Below, piece by piece: positions 6,626 to 15,952 of a stretch of DNA of 27,184 nucleotides; the first letter of the stretch is position 1, and each line of letters starts with the position of its first letter. A program made the position numbers and the translations under genes. The DNA is from Pseudomonadota bacterium (lineage in GTDB: Bacteria; Pseudomonadota; Alphaproteobacteria; Rhizobiales; Aestuariivirgaceae). The notes below the pieces were generated by a model. The model was not told where the DNA came from, did not search any database, and saw only the letters and a program-made list of their open reading frames with translations. Where the stretch lies: assembly GCA_016522385.1 (NCBI GenBank), contig JAEKFU010000266.1, positions 1-27,184 on the forward strand, read 5' to 3'.

Positions 6626-6666
6626 GAAAAGACGGCGCTCCATCCACGTGGAAACACCGTCTTTTC
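6626..6666 (-). terminator. Probable intrinsic terminator or attenuator after ftsA
   Basis: A perfect 10-bp stem pairs GAAAAGACGG (6626-6635) with CCGTCTTTTC (6657-6666), 35 bases past the ftsA stop. On the minus strand the stem is followed by ATTTTAAAT, a moderately T-rich tail. The loop contains the palindrome TCCACGTGGA (6643-6652). It would reduce read-through from ftsA into ftsZ. Confidence 0.55.
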
Positions 6667-6701
6667 GAAGCGGCCCTTCACGGTCCGCCGCAAGGTTTTT
6701 C

Positions 6702-8024
6702 TCAAAAACTTTCTTTGATCCAGCGACCCATGCGCCTGAAGTAACTTCTATTGGCAGCATAGCTTGCGCTCATCTGCGGCAGCACGGCTGTATGTACGTC
6801 CGGGTTGGCTGCATATTTGAGCAATCCGGTCGCCACGGCAAACGCGCCGTTATTGGCAACATCGGGCAACCCGTTGAGACCGTGCGGCGAACCGAGTCTC
6901 ACTTTGCGGTCAAGCATCTGGCCGGCCGCCTCACGGATGCCGGTCAGTTGACTGCCACCGCCTGCAAGAACTACTCTGCGGCCGGCCTTGCGCGTTGCTG
7001 GGCAGCGCTCGAGCCGATCATTGACGAATTCGAAGATCTCCTCGACCCGCGGCCGGATGATGCCCGTCAGCATTGAGCGCGGCACCTTGTAGACCGAGTC
7101 GGCACCACGCTCACCCAACTGTGCCACCGTGACCAGCTCGCGATCATCATATAAAGAGGCAAGAGCATTGCCCGACAGTGTCTTCAATCGCTCAGCCTGG
7201 GCAAGCGTTGTCGACAACCCGCGGGCAATATCCGCCGTGATATGTGATCCGCCGATCGGGATAACATCGGCAAACAGTAACTTACCATCAGCAAAGACCG
7301 AGATACTTGTTGTCGCCCCGCCCATGTCGATCAGTGTGACGCCCAGCTTGGTCTCATCATCTACTAGAACTGACCGGCCAGCTGCATAGGGTGCCATGAC
7401 AAAACCCGCCACATCGAGATGACAGTTTTCGACCACCATGCCGAGATTTCTCATTGCACCAGGCTCGACCGTGACCACATTGACATCAACGCTGATCTTG
7501 TCGGCGAACATCCCTTCGGGTGCACGCACCCCTTTTGCATCATCAAGGTCAAATCGTACAGGTGTTGCATGCAGCACCAGACGTCTGCCCGGTTCGATTT
7601 TCTGCATTGCGGTCTCGACCACGCAATGCAGGTCATGGCTAGTGACGGCGCCAGATGGCACCTTCGTTGCTGCTCGGTAGGTCTGGCATCGCGGTCGCCC
7701 GCCTGACACGTTGACGTAAATCTGTTCGATAGTAACGCCGGCCATCCGTTCAGCGGCATCGACAGACAAACGTATCGCCTTTTCGGCTTCGTCGAGATCG
7801 ATGACAGCACCGCCCTTAAGACCGCGTGCGGCATGGTGACCGACGCCGAGCACACTGATCTGCGGGTCGTGATCGTCGACCGGCCGCCTGCGATCGGCCT
7901 TAACTTGGCCGATCAGACAGCAGATTTTGGTGCTACCGACGTCAAGGGCTGCGATGATACCTGGTTTATCGGCAGATTTGTTGTGGGAGGAACCGGAACC
8001 GCGATTCAGCTGAATGACATTCAT
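6702..8024 (-). CDS. ftsA: Cell division protein FtsA
   Basis: FtsA is the actin-like ATPase that anchors FtsZ filaments to the inner membrane and passes activation to the septal synthase FtsWI. The 440-residue protein begins with a short variable tail and then the phosphate-1 motif ALDVGSTKICCLIG (about 26-39). The phosphate-2 motif DMGGATTSIS follows in the middle, and LAGGGSQLTGI is the adenosine motif. The protein ends in the membrane-targeting amphipathic helix RRMGRWIKESF. The ATG is preceded by AAGAG at suitable distance. A 62-bp gap from ftsQ contains one GANTC (8079-8083). The long gap and hairpin before ftsZ allow the two genes to be expressed at different levels. Confidence 0.97.
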   Translation of the reverse strand: MNVIQLNRGSGSSHNKSADKPGIIAALDVGSTKICCLIGQVKADRRRPVDDHDPQISVLGVGHHAARGLKGGAVIDLDEAEKAIRLSVDAAERMAGVTIEQIYVNVSGGRPRCQTYRAATKVPSGAVTSHDLHCVVETAMQKIEPGRRLVLHATPVRFDLDDAKGVRAPEGMFADKISVDVNVVTVEPGAMRNLGMVVENCHLDVAGFVMAPYAAGRSVLVDDETKLGVTLIDMGGATTSISVFADGKLLFADVIPIGGSHITADIARGLSTTLAQAERLKTLSGNALASLYDDRELVTVAQLGERGADSVYKVPRSMLTGIIRPRVEEIFEFVNDRLERCPATRKAGRRVVLAGGGSQLTGIREAAGQMLDRKVRLGSPHGLNGLPDVANNGAFAVATGLLKYAANPDVHTAVLPQMSASYAANRSYFRRMGRWIKESF

Positions 8025-8086
8025 CTAGAACTCTTTACTCGCACTCTACACAATCCAACGGCCAAGCTGACCGGCACAGAGTCAAT

Positions 8087-8962
8087 TTAGCCGTCCCAGC
8101 GCTCACTGGTCTGCATTGGCCAGGCCTCAGCTTGATCAGGATGAGGCGTGATCACGGTCCGATCCGGCAATCTGAGATCAATCATGTCGATTGCCCTGTC
8201 AAAGACCGCCTCACGGCTCGCCAACTGCATCAGTCGGTCGAGCGAACCAGACAAATCCGTTTCAGCCATTGCGACCCGCAACCCATTTCTCAGATACAGC
8301 GTCCAGCGTCTCCCTCCGACCCGTGCGGCTGCCTTGACGCGTGATCTTAAGACGGCATGACCTTCCAGATGGTTAACAAGATCTGCTGCCGCTGTTTGCG
8401 CGCCCTCACCTGTCACCAGAAGCAGTGTTGTGTAGTCCGCCGGGTCGAGCGTGCTGAGTGCGGCGCCTGTAGCATCGATTACATAACGAACCCCGCCGCG
8501 CTGCCACACAGCAAACGGCACACGTTCAACCACCTGTATCTCCAGTCGGTTGGGGTGTACCCGGCGAAGGTTGGCGCTCTCGACCCAGTCGATGTGTTCC
8601 AGGAGCTGTTTTGCGCGCCGCGCATTGAAGCCGAACAGAGGCCCATCGGGCACGACGCCTATTGCTTTCAGCACCTTGTCGGGTTTCTGTCGTCGCAGGC
8701 CGGCAATGTGAATCTCATTGGCTGCGTAACCGAAGTAGCCGGCGATCTGACCTGGCAGGCCGTAAAGCGGGTTGCGTGGATCGTCCAGATGCCCACCGGC
8801 CATCAGTCCATAGAAGATTGTCAGCGCCAGAAATCCAACCGCACCACACCGTGCGAGAACTCTCGCCAGCAAACGCTCGGCAGCCGTTCGCGCGCGACCC
8901 GATCTCGGTGCCGAGTGAAATTCAGCAGCTGGCTTGGTCACATCAGCGTCCACATGAGGCAT
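8087..8962 (-). CDS. ftsQ: Cell division protein FtsQ
   Basis: FtsQ is a bitopic inner-membrane protein that links cytoplasmic and periplasmic divisome parts through FtsB/FtsL. With the start at 8962 the product is 291 residues. It has a charged cytoplasmic tail, one membrane segment around residues 36-54 (GAVGFLALTIFYGLMAG), and a POTRA domain beginning at NEIHIAGLRRQKPDKVLKAIGV. A beta domain follows with VVERVPFAVW. An upstream in-frame ATG at 9007 has a reasonable GGAG but would overlap ddl by 65 bp; the start at 8962 overlaps by 20 bp and is preferred. The sequence is poorly conserved, as usual for FtsQ; the identification rests on the POTRA pattern and the position between ddl and ftsA. 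Confidence 0.93.
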   Translation of the reverse strand: MPHVDADVTKPAAEFHSAPRSGRARTAAERLLARVLARCGAVGFLALTIFYGLMAGGHLDDPRNPLYGLPGQIAGYFGYAANEIHIAGLRRQKPDKVLKAIGVVPDGPLFGFNARRAKQLLEHIDWVESANLRRVHPNRLEIQVVERVPFAVWQRGGVRYVIDATGAALSTLDPADYTTLLLVTGEGAQTAAADLVNHLEGHAVLRSRVKAAARVGGRRWTLYLRNGLRVAMAETDLSGSLDRLMQLASREAVFDRAIDMIDLRLPDRTVITPHPDQAEAWPMQTSERWDG

Positions 8963-9875
8963 CTTGCACCATCCAGTCCAGAAGTTCTTCAAAACTGTGT
9001 CCGGCATGCTGGGCCATCTCCGGGACCAATGACGTGCCGGTCATGCCGGGCTGAGTATTCACCTCAAGGATAATCAACTCGCCATTTTCGCCTTCACGGT
9101 CGTCATATCGGAAATCGGCCCGGCTAACGCCCTTGCAGCCAAGCGCAACATGGGCTTTCAGCGCATACTTCTGCACGGCACGATAGACATGCCCAGGAAT
9201 CTCAGCGGGCAGGATATGAACCGACCCGCCTTGTTCGTATTTTGCACGGTAGTCATAAAAACCGACCGCAGGCTTAACGTCGGTCACTCCAAGTGCCACG
9301 TCGCCCATCACCGCACAGGTCAGTTCGCGGCCATGAACAAAGCGTTCGACCATAACCTTATCACCATAAAACGTCCGCTCGTCCAACAGACTGACCGCCG
9401 GACTGTTGGCGCCGACATCGAGGATCTTGATGCCGACGCTTGATCCTTCCGCAATGGGTTTGACTACATAAGGCAACGGCATCGGGTGGCTGGTGGCCAC
9501 CGTTTCAATGTCCATGACTTTGCTTTCCGCCACCGGGATCTTGGCACAGGCGAAGATTTGTTTCGCCCGCTGCTTGTCCATGGCCAGCGCCGATGCCAGC
9601 ACACCTGAATGCGTGTAAGGAATTTCCAGGGTTTCCAGAACGCCCTGTACAGTGCCGTCCTCGCCCCACTTGCCATGCAATGCGTTGAATGCGACATCCG
9701 GTTTCAAGTCGACCAAGACCTCCGCGATGTCTCGTTGAGCATCGACCGGCGTCACCTTGTAACCGACCGCTCGAAGTGCGCTCGCACAGGCCTCGCCTGA
9801 CGACAGAGACACCTCGCGCTCAGCCGACCAACCGCCCATCAGGACTGCTACCGTGGTATGTTCTGGATCCCGCAT
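8943..9875 (-). CDS. ddl: D-alanine--D-alanine ligase
   Basis: Ddl joins two D-alanines with ATP in the cytoplasm, giving the dipeptide that MurF adds to the peptidoglycan stem. The 310-residue ATP-grasp protein starts at MRDPEHTTVAVLMGGWSAER. It shows the family motifs GGWSAEREVSLSSG (N-terminal substrate loop), HGKWGEDGTVQG, PIAEGSSVGI (ATP-binding loop) and ILEVNTQPGMT (metal and D-Ala binding). The frame is open 43 codons further upstream, but that would run deep into murB, and Ddl proteins start close to VAVLMGGWS, so 9875 is chosen. It lies 13 bp after murB and overlaps ftsQ by 20 bp, the usual DdlB position in a dcw cluster. Confidence 0.95.
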   Translation of the reverse strand: MRDPEHTTVAVLMGGWSAEREVSLSSGEACASALRAVGYKVTPVDAQRDIAEVLVDLKPDVAFNALHGKWGEDGTVQGVLETLEIPYTHSGVLASALAMDKQRAKQIFACAKIPVAESKVMDIETVATSHPMPLPYVVKPIAEGSSVGIKILDVGANSPAVSLLDERTFYGDKVMVERFVHGRELTCAVMGDVALGVTDVKPAVGFYDYRAKYEQGGSVHILPAEIPGHVYRAVQKYALKAHVALGCKGVSRADFRYDDREGENGELIILEVNTQPGMTGTSLVPEMAQHAGHSFEELLDWMVQDASCGR

Positions 9876-9888
9876 TCTGCCGGCAGCA

Positions 9889-10806
9889 TCAAAGACTGAT
9901 GCCAATCCTCTTGATTTCCCAGTCCAGCGAAACGCCGGACGTTTGCTTGACCTTGGCCCGCACTGCTTCCCCGAGTTCTTCGATCTGCGCAGCGGTCGCA
10001 CCACCTTCGTTGATCAAAAAATTGCAGTGCTTTTCCGACACCCGGGCATCACCGATCGAAAACCCGCGCATACCGGCGGCATCGATCAACTGCCAGGACT
10101 TCTGACCGGGCGGGTTTTTGAAAGTCGAACCGCCGGTTCGGCTCTTGATCGGTTGACTGTCTTCACGTGCTGACGTGATAGCCTCCATCTCGGAGGCGAT
10201 CGTCTGCTCGTCGCATGGCGCTCCCTGCAACAAGGCCTCAGTGAAGATCAGGTCTTCCGGTGCGCCACAGTGACGATAGCTGTAGTTCATGTCGGCGTTG
10301 GGCAGCACCAGTAGGTTCCCTTTGCGATCGACCGCGCGGGCTTCGATAAGGACATCCTTGGTCTCGCGACCATAGGCGCCGCCATTCATGCGCAGCGCGC
10401 CCCCAATGGTGCCCGGTATACCTCTCAGAAAGGTTAATCCTCCGATGACATTGTCCAGCGCGAAGCGGGAAACCCTGACATCGGGAACGGCGCTTCCCGC
10501 GCGCACCCGGAATTCTGCCTCCGCCGACAACCCGCCGAACCCGCGGCCGAGCCTGACGACCACGCCTGCCACGCCGCCATCCCTGACCAGCAGATTGGAG
10601 CCCACACCGATCACAGTGACCGGAATATCATCGGGCAGGTCTTTGAGAAACGCGCTAAGATCGGCCTCATCGGCCGGTGTGAACAGAACCTCTGCCGGTC
10701 CACCGACCCGGAACCATGTCAGCTCCGCCAGCACACGCATCGGCTCCAGTCTGCCGGCAACCTGTGGAAGACGGCTGAGCAACTGCTCGCCATTCAGGAC
10801 CAACAT
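9889..10806 (-). CDS. murB: UDP-N-acetylenolpyruvoylglucosamine reductase MurB
   Basis: MurB is the FAD enzyme that reduces UDP-GlcNAc-enolpyruvate to UDP-MurNAc with NADPH in the cytoplasm. The 305-residue product has the FAD-binding segments TWFRVGGPAEVLFTP and VIGVGSNLLVRDGG, the segment GIPGTIGGALRMNGGAYG, and SRTGGSTFKNPPG with the catalytic serine region. It ends with KHCNFLINEGGATAAQIEEL, typical of type II MurB. The ATG shares its A with the murC stop (TGATG), which implies coupled translation. A longer in-frame reading to 10878 lies inside murC and is rejected. Confidence 0.96.
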   Translation of the reverse strand: MLVLNGEQLLSRLPQVAGRLEPMRVLAELTWFRVGGPAEVLFTPADEADLSAFLKDLPDDIPVTVIGVGSNLLVRDGGVAGVVVRLGRGFGGLSAEAEFRVRAGSAVPDVRVSRFALDNVIGGLTFLRGIPGTIGGALRMNGGAYGRETKDVLIEARAVDRKGNLLVLPNADMNYSYRHCGAPEDLIFTEALLQGAPCDEQTIASEMEAITSAREDSQPIKSRTGGSTFKNPPGQKSWQLIDAAGMRGFSIGDARVSEKHCNFLINEGGATAAQIEELGEAVRAKVKQTSGVSLDWEIKRIGISL

Positions 10807-12239
10807 CAGGCAACACCCTTGCGCCCGTTCTGCTGGCCGGCCTGTTCGGCCAGTTCTTGTGGTAATGCAGATGCCCATTGCGTGATCGTGCCGGCACCCA
10901 TGAAAATCACTGTGTCGCCGGGTTCAGCGATTTCAGCCACCAGCGGAGCCAATTCCTCGGACGCATTAATTTTCAACGCGTGTTTGTGGCCGCGCGCGCG
11001 CAGTTCTTCCACCAACGCCTCATGACTAGCGCCTTTGATCGGCTCTTCTCCGGCTGTGTAGACCGGCGACACGACAACCGTATCGGCATCGTTGAAACAG
11101 CTGCAGAAGTCATCGAACAGATCGCTCAGTCGTGTGAAACGATGCGGCTGCATAACCGCTATCACCTTGCCCGTGGTGACGCCTCGGGCGGCCGACAAGA
11201 CTGCAGCGATCTCTACCGGATGATGTGCATAATCATCAAACACGGTAATGCCGTTATGCACACCGGTACGAGTGAATCGGCGTTTGACCCCGGTAAATTC
11301 ATCTAGACCCTTTCTGATCGCGTCGTCGTCAATTCCCAGTTCACAAGCCACCGCAATTGCAGCTGTCGCATTCATCACATTATATGTGCCCGGCATCGGC
11401 AAGCTCAGTTGCAGAATCTGTCGGCCGCCACCTTGTATGCGATCCTTGATCTGCAGGGAAAAACAGCCCTTGCCGTCCACATAAGACAGATCGGTCACCT
11501 GAATGTCAGCCTGCGGGCTGGTGCCGTAGGAAATTACGCGCCGGTCGGTGATCTTGCCGATCAGCGCCTGCACTTCAGGGTGATCGATGCACATCACCGC
11601 AAAGCCGTAGAACGGAATGTTCTCCACGAATGTCCGGTAGGCCTCCTTGGCTGTATCGAAGGTGCCATAATGATCCAAGTGCTCGGGATCGATATTAGTG
11701 ACGATTGCGACATCGGCCGGAAGTTTGATGAACGTACCGTCCGACTCATCGGACTCAACAACCATCCAGTCGCCTTTGCCGAGACGGGCGTTCGTCCCGT
11801 AGGCGTTAATGATACCGCCATTGATGACTGTCGGATCAAATCCGCCCGCATCAAGCAGTGCCGCCACAAGCGATGTTGTGGTGGTCTTGCCATGCGTGCC
11901 GGCGACCGCCACACAGGACTTGAAACGCATCATCTCCGCCAGCATTTCGGCCCGCCTAACGACCGGCAAGAATCTCGCCCTGGCCTCGACAACTTCCGGG
12001 TTATCTGCGGTTACGGCAGAAGACGTTACCACGACCTGAGCATCGCCAAGATGTTGCGCCGAGTGTCCGATGTGAACGGCGATACCGCTCTTGCGGAGCC
12101 GAGCAACATTGTAATTATCGGCGATATCCGAGCCCTGCACCGTGTATCCAAGCGTTGACATCACTTCTGCGATACCACTCATGCCGATACCGCCAATACC
12201 GACAAAATGGATTGGACCTACGTCGCGCGGTAGTTTCAT
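10806..12239 (-). CDS. murC: UDP-N-acetylmuramate--L-alanine ligase MurC
   Basis: MurC adds the first stem residue, L-alanine, to UDP-MurNAc with ATP. The 477-residue protein has the Mur ligase layout. The N-terminal UDP-binding domain contains HFVGIGGIGMSGIAEVM, the central ATPase domain has GTHGKTTTT (114-122) and ESDESDGTF, and the C-terminal domain includes FDDYAHHPVEI. Length is typical. It starts three bases after murG and its stop overlaps the murB ATG. It is ordinary for the family. Confidence 0.97.
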   Translation of the reverse strand: MKLPRDVGPIHFVGIGGIGMSGIAEVMSTLGYTVQGSDIADNYNVARLRKSGIAVHIGHSAQHLGDAQVVVTSSAVTADNPEVVEARARFLPVVRRAEMLAEMMRFKSCVAVAGTHGKTTTTSLVAALLDAGGFDPTVINGGIINAYGTNARLGKGDWMVVESDESDGTFIKLPADVAIVTNIDPEHLDHYGTFDTAKEAYRTFVENIPFYGFAVMCIDHPEVQALIGKITDRRVISYGTSPQADIQVTDLSYVDGKGCFSLQIKDRIQGGGRQILQLSLPMPGTYNVMNATAAIAVACELGIDDDAIRKGLDEFTGVKRRFTRTGVHNGITVFDDYAHHPVEIAAVLSAARGVTTGKVIAVMQPHRFTRLSDLFDDFCSCFNDADTVVVSPVYTAGEEPIKGASHEALVEELRARGHKHALKINASEELAPLVAEIAEPGDTVIFMGAGTITQWASALPQELAEQAGQQNGRKGVA

Positions 12240-12242
12240 TTT

Positions 12243-13379
12243 CTAATCCTCAGCTCTTTTGCGGGCGTGTTGCTCGACAAGGTTCGCCAGCCGCTCGGCC
12301 GCATCGGGCCGCGCAAATGCTTTTGCCGCGTTTGCCGTGGCCGTCAACTCGTCCGGCTCATATCGCATGCGGGTGATAAATGCAGCCATCTCTTCGGCAC
12401 TTATGTCTTTCTGCTGCATGACCCAACCCGCACCAGCCTCGGCAAAACTTTGCGCATTGCGTAATAGATCGCTGTCGATGGCATGCGGAAGTGGCACCAA
12501 AATGGCCGGCCGACCGATGACCGCCAACTCAGCAATCGTCGACGCGCCCGCCCGGCACAAAACCAGATGGGCACTGGCGATGAACCTTGGCAGGTCGGGA
12601 AAGAACGGTGCCAGCTTGACCGTCGCCTGCAAGCGGTCATAGTGCGCCTGCACGGCATTGATGTCTTCCGATCGGCATTGCTGCACGATTTTCGTTCGCC
12701 GTCGAACAGCGTTCGGCAAGGCCTCAAAGACTTGCGGCAAGAATTCGGAAAAAAACCGTGCGCCCTGACTGCCGCCGAAAATCAGAAGTCGAAAGGTTTC
12801 ATTTGCAGCCGGTGCGATGTAAGGTGCATCCCACTGTTTCATCACTATATTGCGCACTGGATTGCCGGTGAAAACGACCTTGTTCGAGCTATTGCTCAAA
12901 TTGACGATGCTAGGAAACGACGAAGCGATTGCCGAAACACGCCTGGCAACCGCCCGATTCGCCCGACCCATTACGGCATTCTGCTCATGAATCAAAGTTG
13001 GCACTTTGAGCTGCAGGGCCGCCAGTAGCGGCGGCAATGAAGGGTACCCGCCGAACCCGACAACGGCTATCGGCGGTTCCGGCTCCATATCTCCAATCAG
13101 CTTGCGCGACATCATGAACCCGCGGATTAGACGGTAGATTTGCAATGGGATCAGCCAGGGTTTTGACAAGGTGAGCGTGGCGGATGGAATCTCGTGGACA
13201 CCGGCAGCGGGGAAACGGCTGCCATATTCCACACCGCGCGCATCAGTCATCAGATGCACCAGCAGACCCCGTTTGACCAGCACCTCGCCGAGTGCCTGAG
13301 CCGGAAACAGATGGCCGCCGGTGCCGCCGGCAGCCAGAACCACTACACCTTTTCGATAAGCTGATCGAGCAATTGCCAT
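12243..13379 (-). CDS. murG: MurG glycosyltransferase (lipid II synthase)
   Basis: MurG is the peripheral inner-membrane GT28 enzyme that transfers GlcNAc from UDP-GlcNAc to lipid I, making lipid II on the cytoplasmic face. The 378-residue protein has the N-terminal glycine loop LAAGGTGGHLFPAQAL (16-30), GFGGYPSLPPLLAA, HEQNAVMGRANR, the C-domain loop LLIFGGSQGARFF, and the donor-binding CRAGASTIAEL with LVPLPHA. All family landmarks are present. It sits 15 bp after ftsW and three bases before murC. Confidence 0.97.
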   Translation of the reverse strand: MAIARSAYRKGVVVLAAGGTGGHLFPAQALGEVLVKRGLLVHLMTDARGVEYGSRFPAAGVHEIPSATLTLSKPWLIPLQIYRLIRGFMMSRKLIGDMEPEPPIAVVGFGGYPSLPPLLAALQLKVPTLIHEQNAVMGRANRAVARRVSAIASSFPSIVNLSNSSNKVVFTGNPVRNIVMKQWDAPYIAPAANETFRLLIFGGSQGARFFSEFLPQVFEALPNAVRRRTKIVQQCRSEDINAVQAHYDRLQATVKLAPFFPDLPRFIASAHLVLCRAGASTIAELAVIGRPAILVPLPHAIDSDLLRNAQSFAEAGAGWVMQQKDISAEEMAAFITRMRYEPDELTATANAAKAFARPDAAERLANLVEQHARKRAED

Positions 13380-13394
13380 ACAAATTCGAATCCA

Positions 13395-14543
13395 TCACGC
13401 CGCGACTAAAGGCCGCCAGCCGCCCGCTGTCGGCACTGCCCGCGCCGCACGACGGTTGAGAGCGAGCACCAAACCGATTGCAAACGCCATGGATATCATT
13501 GATGAGCCGCCATAGGAAATGAATGGCAATGTCATGCCTTTGGCCGGCACTAACGAAACATTGACGGCCATATTGATGACCGCCTGCAGACCGATGATCG
13601 TCGCCAGCCCACACAAAGCCAGCACATGAAACGGATCCTCCGCACGCTGGGCGTGGCGCAGCACCCGCAATACGACGAAAGCGATCAAGCCAATCAGAAC
13701 TGCGCAGGCTGCCAGGCCGAATTCCTCGCCGACAACCGCGAATATGAAATCGGCATGCGCATCCGGCAGGATGGTCTTAGCCGAACCGGCGCCCGGACCG
13801 GTACCGAACAGTCCACCGTTCTCAAAAGCACGAACAGCTGTATCGACCTGGAATGTGTCGCCCTTTTCAGGATCGATAAACCGGTTCACCCGTGAGGCAA
13901 CATGCGGAAAGAATTGATAAGCTGCAACAGCGCCCGCGGCAGCCAACACAGCCAAACCGAATACAATGATCCAGGAAAGACCGTGCACCAAAAGCATCAC
14001 CGCCCAGACCATCGACATAAGGGCCGCCTGGCCGAAATCCGGCTGTAGCGTCAGCATGGCCACAAACAGGCCGAACAGGCCCCAGGCCAGCCAACGCCCT
14101 GGCATATCCGGTCGCCGAATGCCTTCGGCCATCAACCATGCGGCGGCAACGACGAATGATGGTTTCACTATTTCAGAAGGTTGCAGATTGAACGGTCCCA
14201 GGTCGATCCAGCGGTATGCCCCCTTGATTTCCGGCCCAACAAACAGCGCCAGAGCCATAAGCCCGATTCCCGCAACAAAGGCGCCAAGTGAAATCCGGCG
14301 CACGAGTGTCGGGGTCAGGAAAGACGCCGCCAGCAGCACCATGACGGCCGGCCCGGCGAAAAATAGCTGTCGGACAAAGAAATGAAAGTTATCGAGCCCA
14401 ATTCGCGCTGCAACCGGTGGGCTGGCCGCCAGCGAAAACATCACCCCGGCCGCCATCAACAGCAAGACTGCAGTCAACAACAACCAGTCAACTGTGAACC
14501 ACCAGCTCGCTAGCAGTCCTCTGTCGGTTCGTCTGATCAACAT
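13395..14543 (-). CDS. ftsW: SEDS peptidoglycan glycosyltransferase FtsW
   Basis: FtsW is the SEDS-family septal glycan polymerase that works with FtsI in the inner membrane. The 382-residue protein is almost wholly hydrophobic with about ten membrane segments. It shows SEDS motifs such as GAYRWIDLGPFNLQPSE, LLTLQPDFGQ, a periplasmic loop with GLFGTGPGAGSAK and the catalytic-region DAHADFIFAVVGEEFG, then LVPAKGMTLPFISYGGSSM near the end. The start at MLIRRTDRGLL is chosen because it shares one base with the murD stop (TGATG). A 19-codon upstream extension lies within murD. Confidence 0.96.
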   Translation of the reverse strand: MLIRRTDRGLLASWWFTVDWLLLTAVLLLMAAGVMFSLAASPPVAARIGLDNFHFFVRQLFFAGPAVMVLLAASFLTPTLVRRISLGAFVAGIGLMALALFVGPEIKGAYRWIDLGPFNLQPSEIVKPSFVVAAAWLMAEGIRRPDMPGRWLAWGLFGLFVAMLTLQPDFGQAALMSMVWAVMLLVHGLSWIIVFGLAVLAAAGAVAAYQFFPHVASRVNRFIDPEKGDTFQVDTAVRAFENGGLFGTGPGAGSAKTILPDAHADFIFAVVGEEFGLAACAVLIGLIAFVVLRVLRHAQRAEDPFHVLALCGLATIIGLQAVINMAVNVSLVPAKGMTLPFISYGGSSMISMAFAIGLVLALNRRAARAVPTAGGWRPLVAA

Positions 14544-15940
14544 CAGGCAGCTTTCCCTTTTGTGGTGACGACGCCGTCTAGCATCTGCACGGCATCGCAA
14601 AACGCCTCGCCACGCTTTTCGAAATCCGGATATTGGTCAAATGAGGCACAGGCTGGCGACAGCAGCACGGCGACCTCTTCGGCGCCGTCTTGCGCTGCAT
14701 CACTTGCCGCCAGGCGCACAGCGTTCTCGAGCGTTCCACAATTGGTGTTCGCAACACGCCCCTCAAGCATTTCTGAGAATGTCTCGGCCGCTTCGCCGAT
14801 CAGATAGGCATGGATGATCTTATCGTAAAATTGCGACAGACTCTCAATGCCATCCGATTTGGCCAGACCGCCGGCAATCCAGTAAATCCGATCGAAAGCG
14901 GCCAGCGCCATCGCAGCGGCATCAGTATTTGTTGCCTTCGAATCGTTGATGAACACTACCTGGCCGGCCCGGCCGATCTCCTCCATACGGTGTGCCAGAC
15001 CGGGAAATGACCGCAGCGCCGCCTCAATAGCCGGCTGACCGATGCCTAGCGCCGCTGCCGCTGACACTGCAGCGCAGGCGTTTTGCCAGTTGTGACGCCC
15101 CCTTAACGATCGCATACCATTGGTGTCGATGGACATCTCTTTGCTGCCGCGCAAGTGCACAACACCTTCAGGCGCACTGACACCGGTATCAAGTGTCTCC
15201 TCCACTGACATCCGCACGAGCGAGGCGCCATCGCCGATCGTCTCAGCTATCGCAGCGCACCACGGATCATCGAGAGAAACGATCGCCGTATCGCCAGCCG
15301 ACTGCTGGGCAAATATCTTCGCCTTGACCGCAGCGTAATTTTCCATCGTGCCGTGCCGGTCGAGATGGTCTGGTGACAGGTTCATCAATATGCCGACATC
15401 AGGTTTCAATCCGGGCGTCAGGTCGATCTGGTAAGATGAGAACTCAAGCACATAGACCGTATTGTCGCCGGGCGGCGGCAGCAGGAACACGGCCGTGCCA
15501 ATATTGCCGCCAGTATGCGCATCCAGCCCGCCATAAGACAGCACGTGGCCAATCAATGCCGTGGTCGTCGATTTGCCGTTGGTGCCGGTGATGGCAACTA
15601 CCCGTGCGCCACTGCCGGCAATCTGGCGCAGGAACACTTCGGTGTCGCCGATGATCTCGACACCGGCATCCTGCGCGCGTCGGACTGTCCAGTGCGGCTC
15701 GGGATGGGTGAGCGGGACGCCCGGGCTGAGCACCAGACTGTCCAATGAGGAAAAGTCGAACTGGCGAAGATCGGTAACCGGCCAGCCTTTCTTGCGCGCC
15801 TCGGCAACCGATGACTCGGAATCGTCCCAGACATGAACCTGCGCGCCGCCGGCAATCAACCCCTCCATGCAGGCAACGCCCGAGCGGGCCAGCCCAAACA
15901 CTGCCACGTTCCTGTCCTTGAACCTGGTCGCCGCAGACAT
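14543..15940 (-). CDS. murD: UDP-N-acetylmuramoylalanine--D-glutamate ligase MurD
   Basis: MurD adds D-glutamate to UDP-MurNAc-L-Ala. The 465-residue protein has the N-terminal VFGLARSGVA (UDP-binding), the ATP loop TGTNGKSTTT (118-127) and NLSPDHLDRHG. The C-terminal part has FINDSKATNTDAAAMAL and IYWIAGGLAKSDG, which are typical of MurD, and LLSPACASFDQYPDFEKRG close to the end. Twelve bases separate it from mraY, and its stop overlaps the ftsW start by one base. Confidence 0.97.
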   Translation of the reverse strand: MSAATRFKDRNVAVFGLARSGVACMEGLIAGGAQVHVWDDSESSVAEARKKGWPVTDLRQFDFSSLDSLVLSPGVPLTHPEPHWTVRRAQDAGVEIIGDTEVFLRQIAGSGARVVAITGTNGKSTTTALIGHVLSYGGLDAHTGGNIGTAVFLLPPPGDNTVYVLEFSSYQIDLTPGLKPDVGILMNLSPDHLDRHGTMENYAAVKAKIFAQQSAGDTAIVSLDDPWCAAIAETIGDGASLVRMSVEETLDTGVSAPEGVVHLRGSKEMSIDTNGMRSLRGRHNWQNACAAVSAAAALGIGQPAIEAALRSFPGLAHRMEEIGRAGQVVFINDSKATNTDAAAMALAAFDRIYWIAGGLAKSDGIESLSQFYDKIIHAYLIGEAAETFSEMLEGRVANTNCGTLENAVRLAASDAAQDGAEEVAVLLSPACASFDQYPDFEKRGEAFCDAVQMLDGVVTTKGKAA

Positions 15941-15952
15941 ACGCGTATTGCC

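Noticed and set aside
8357..9073. 238-codon + strand frame opposite ftsQ and ddl
   Set aside because: It has no recognisable domain and odd Cys/His-rich composition, and lies opposite well-supported genes.
11409..12158. 249-codon + strand frame opposite murC
   Set aside because: It lies entirely within the conserved murC gene and shows no family motif.
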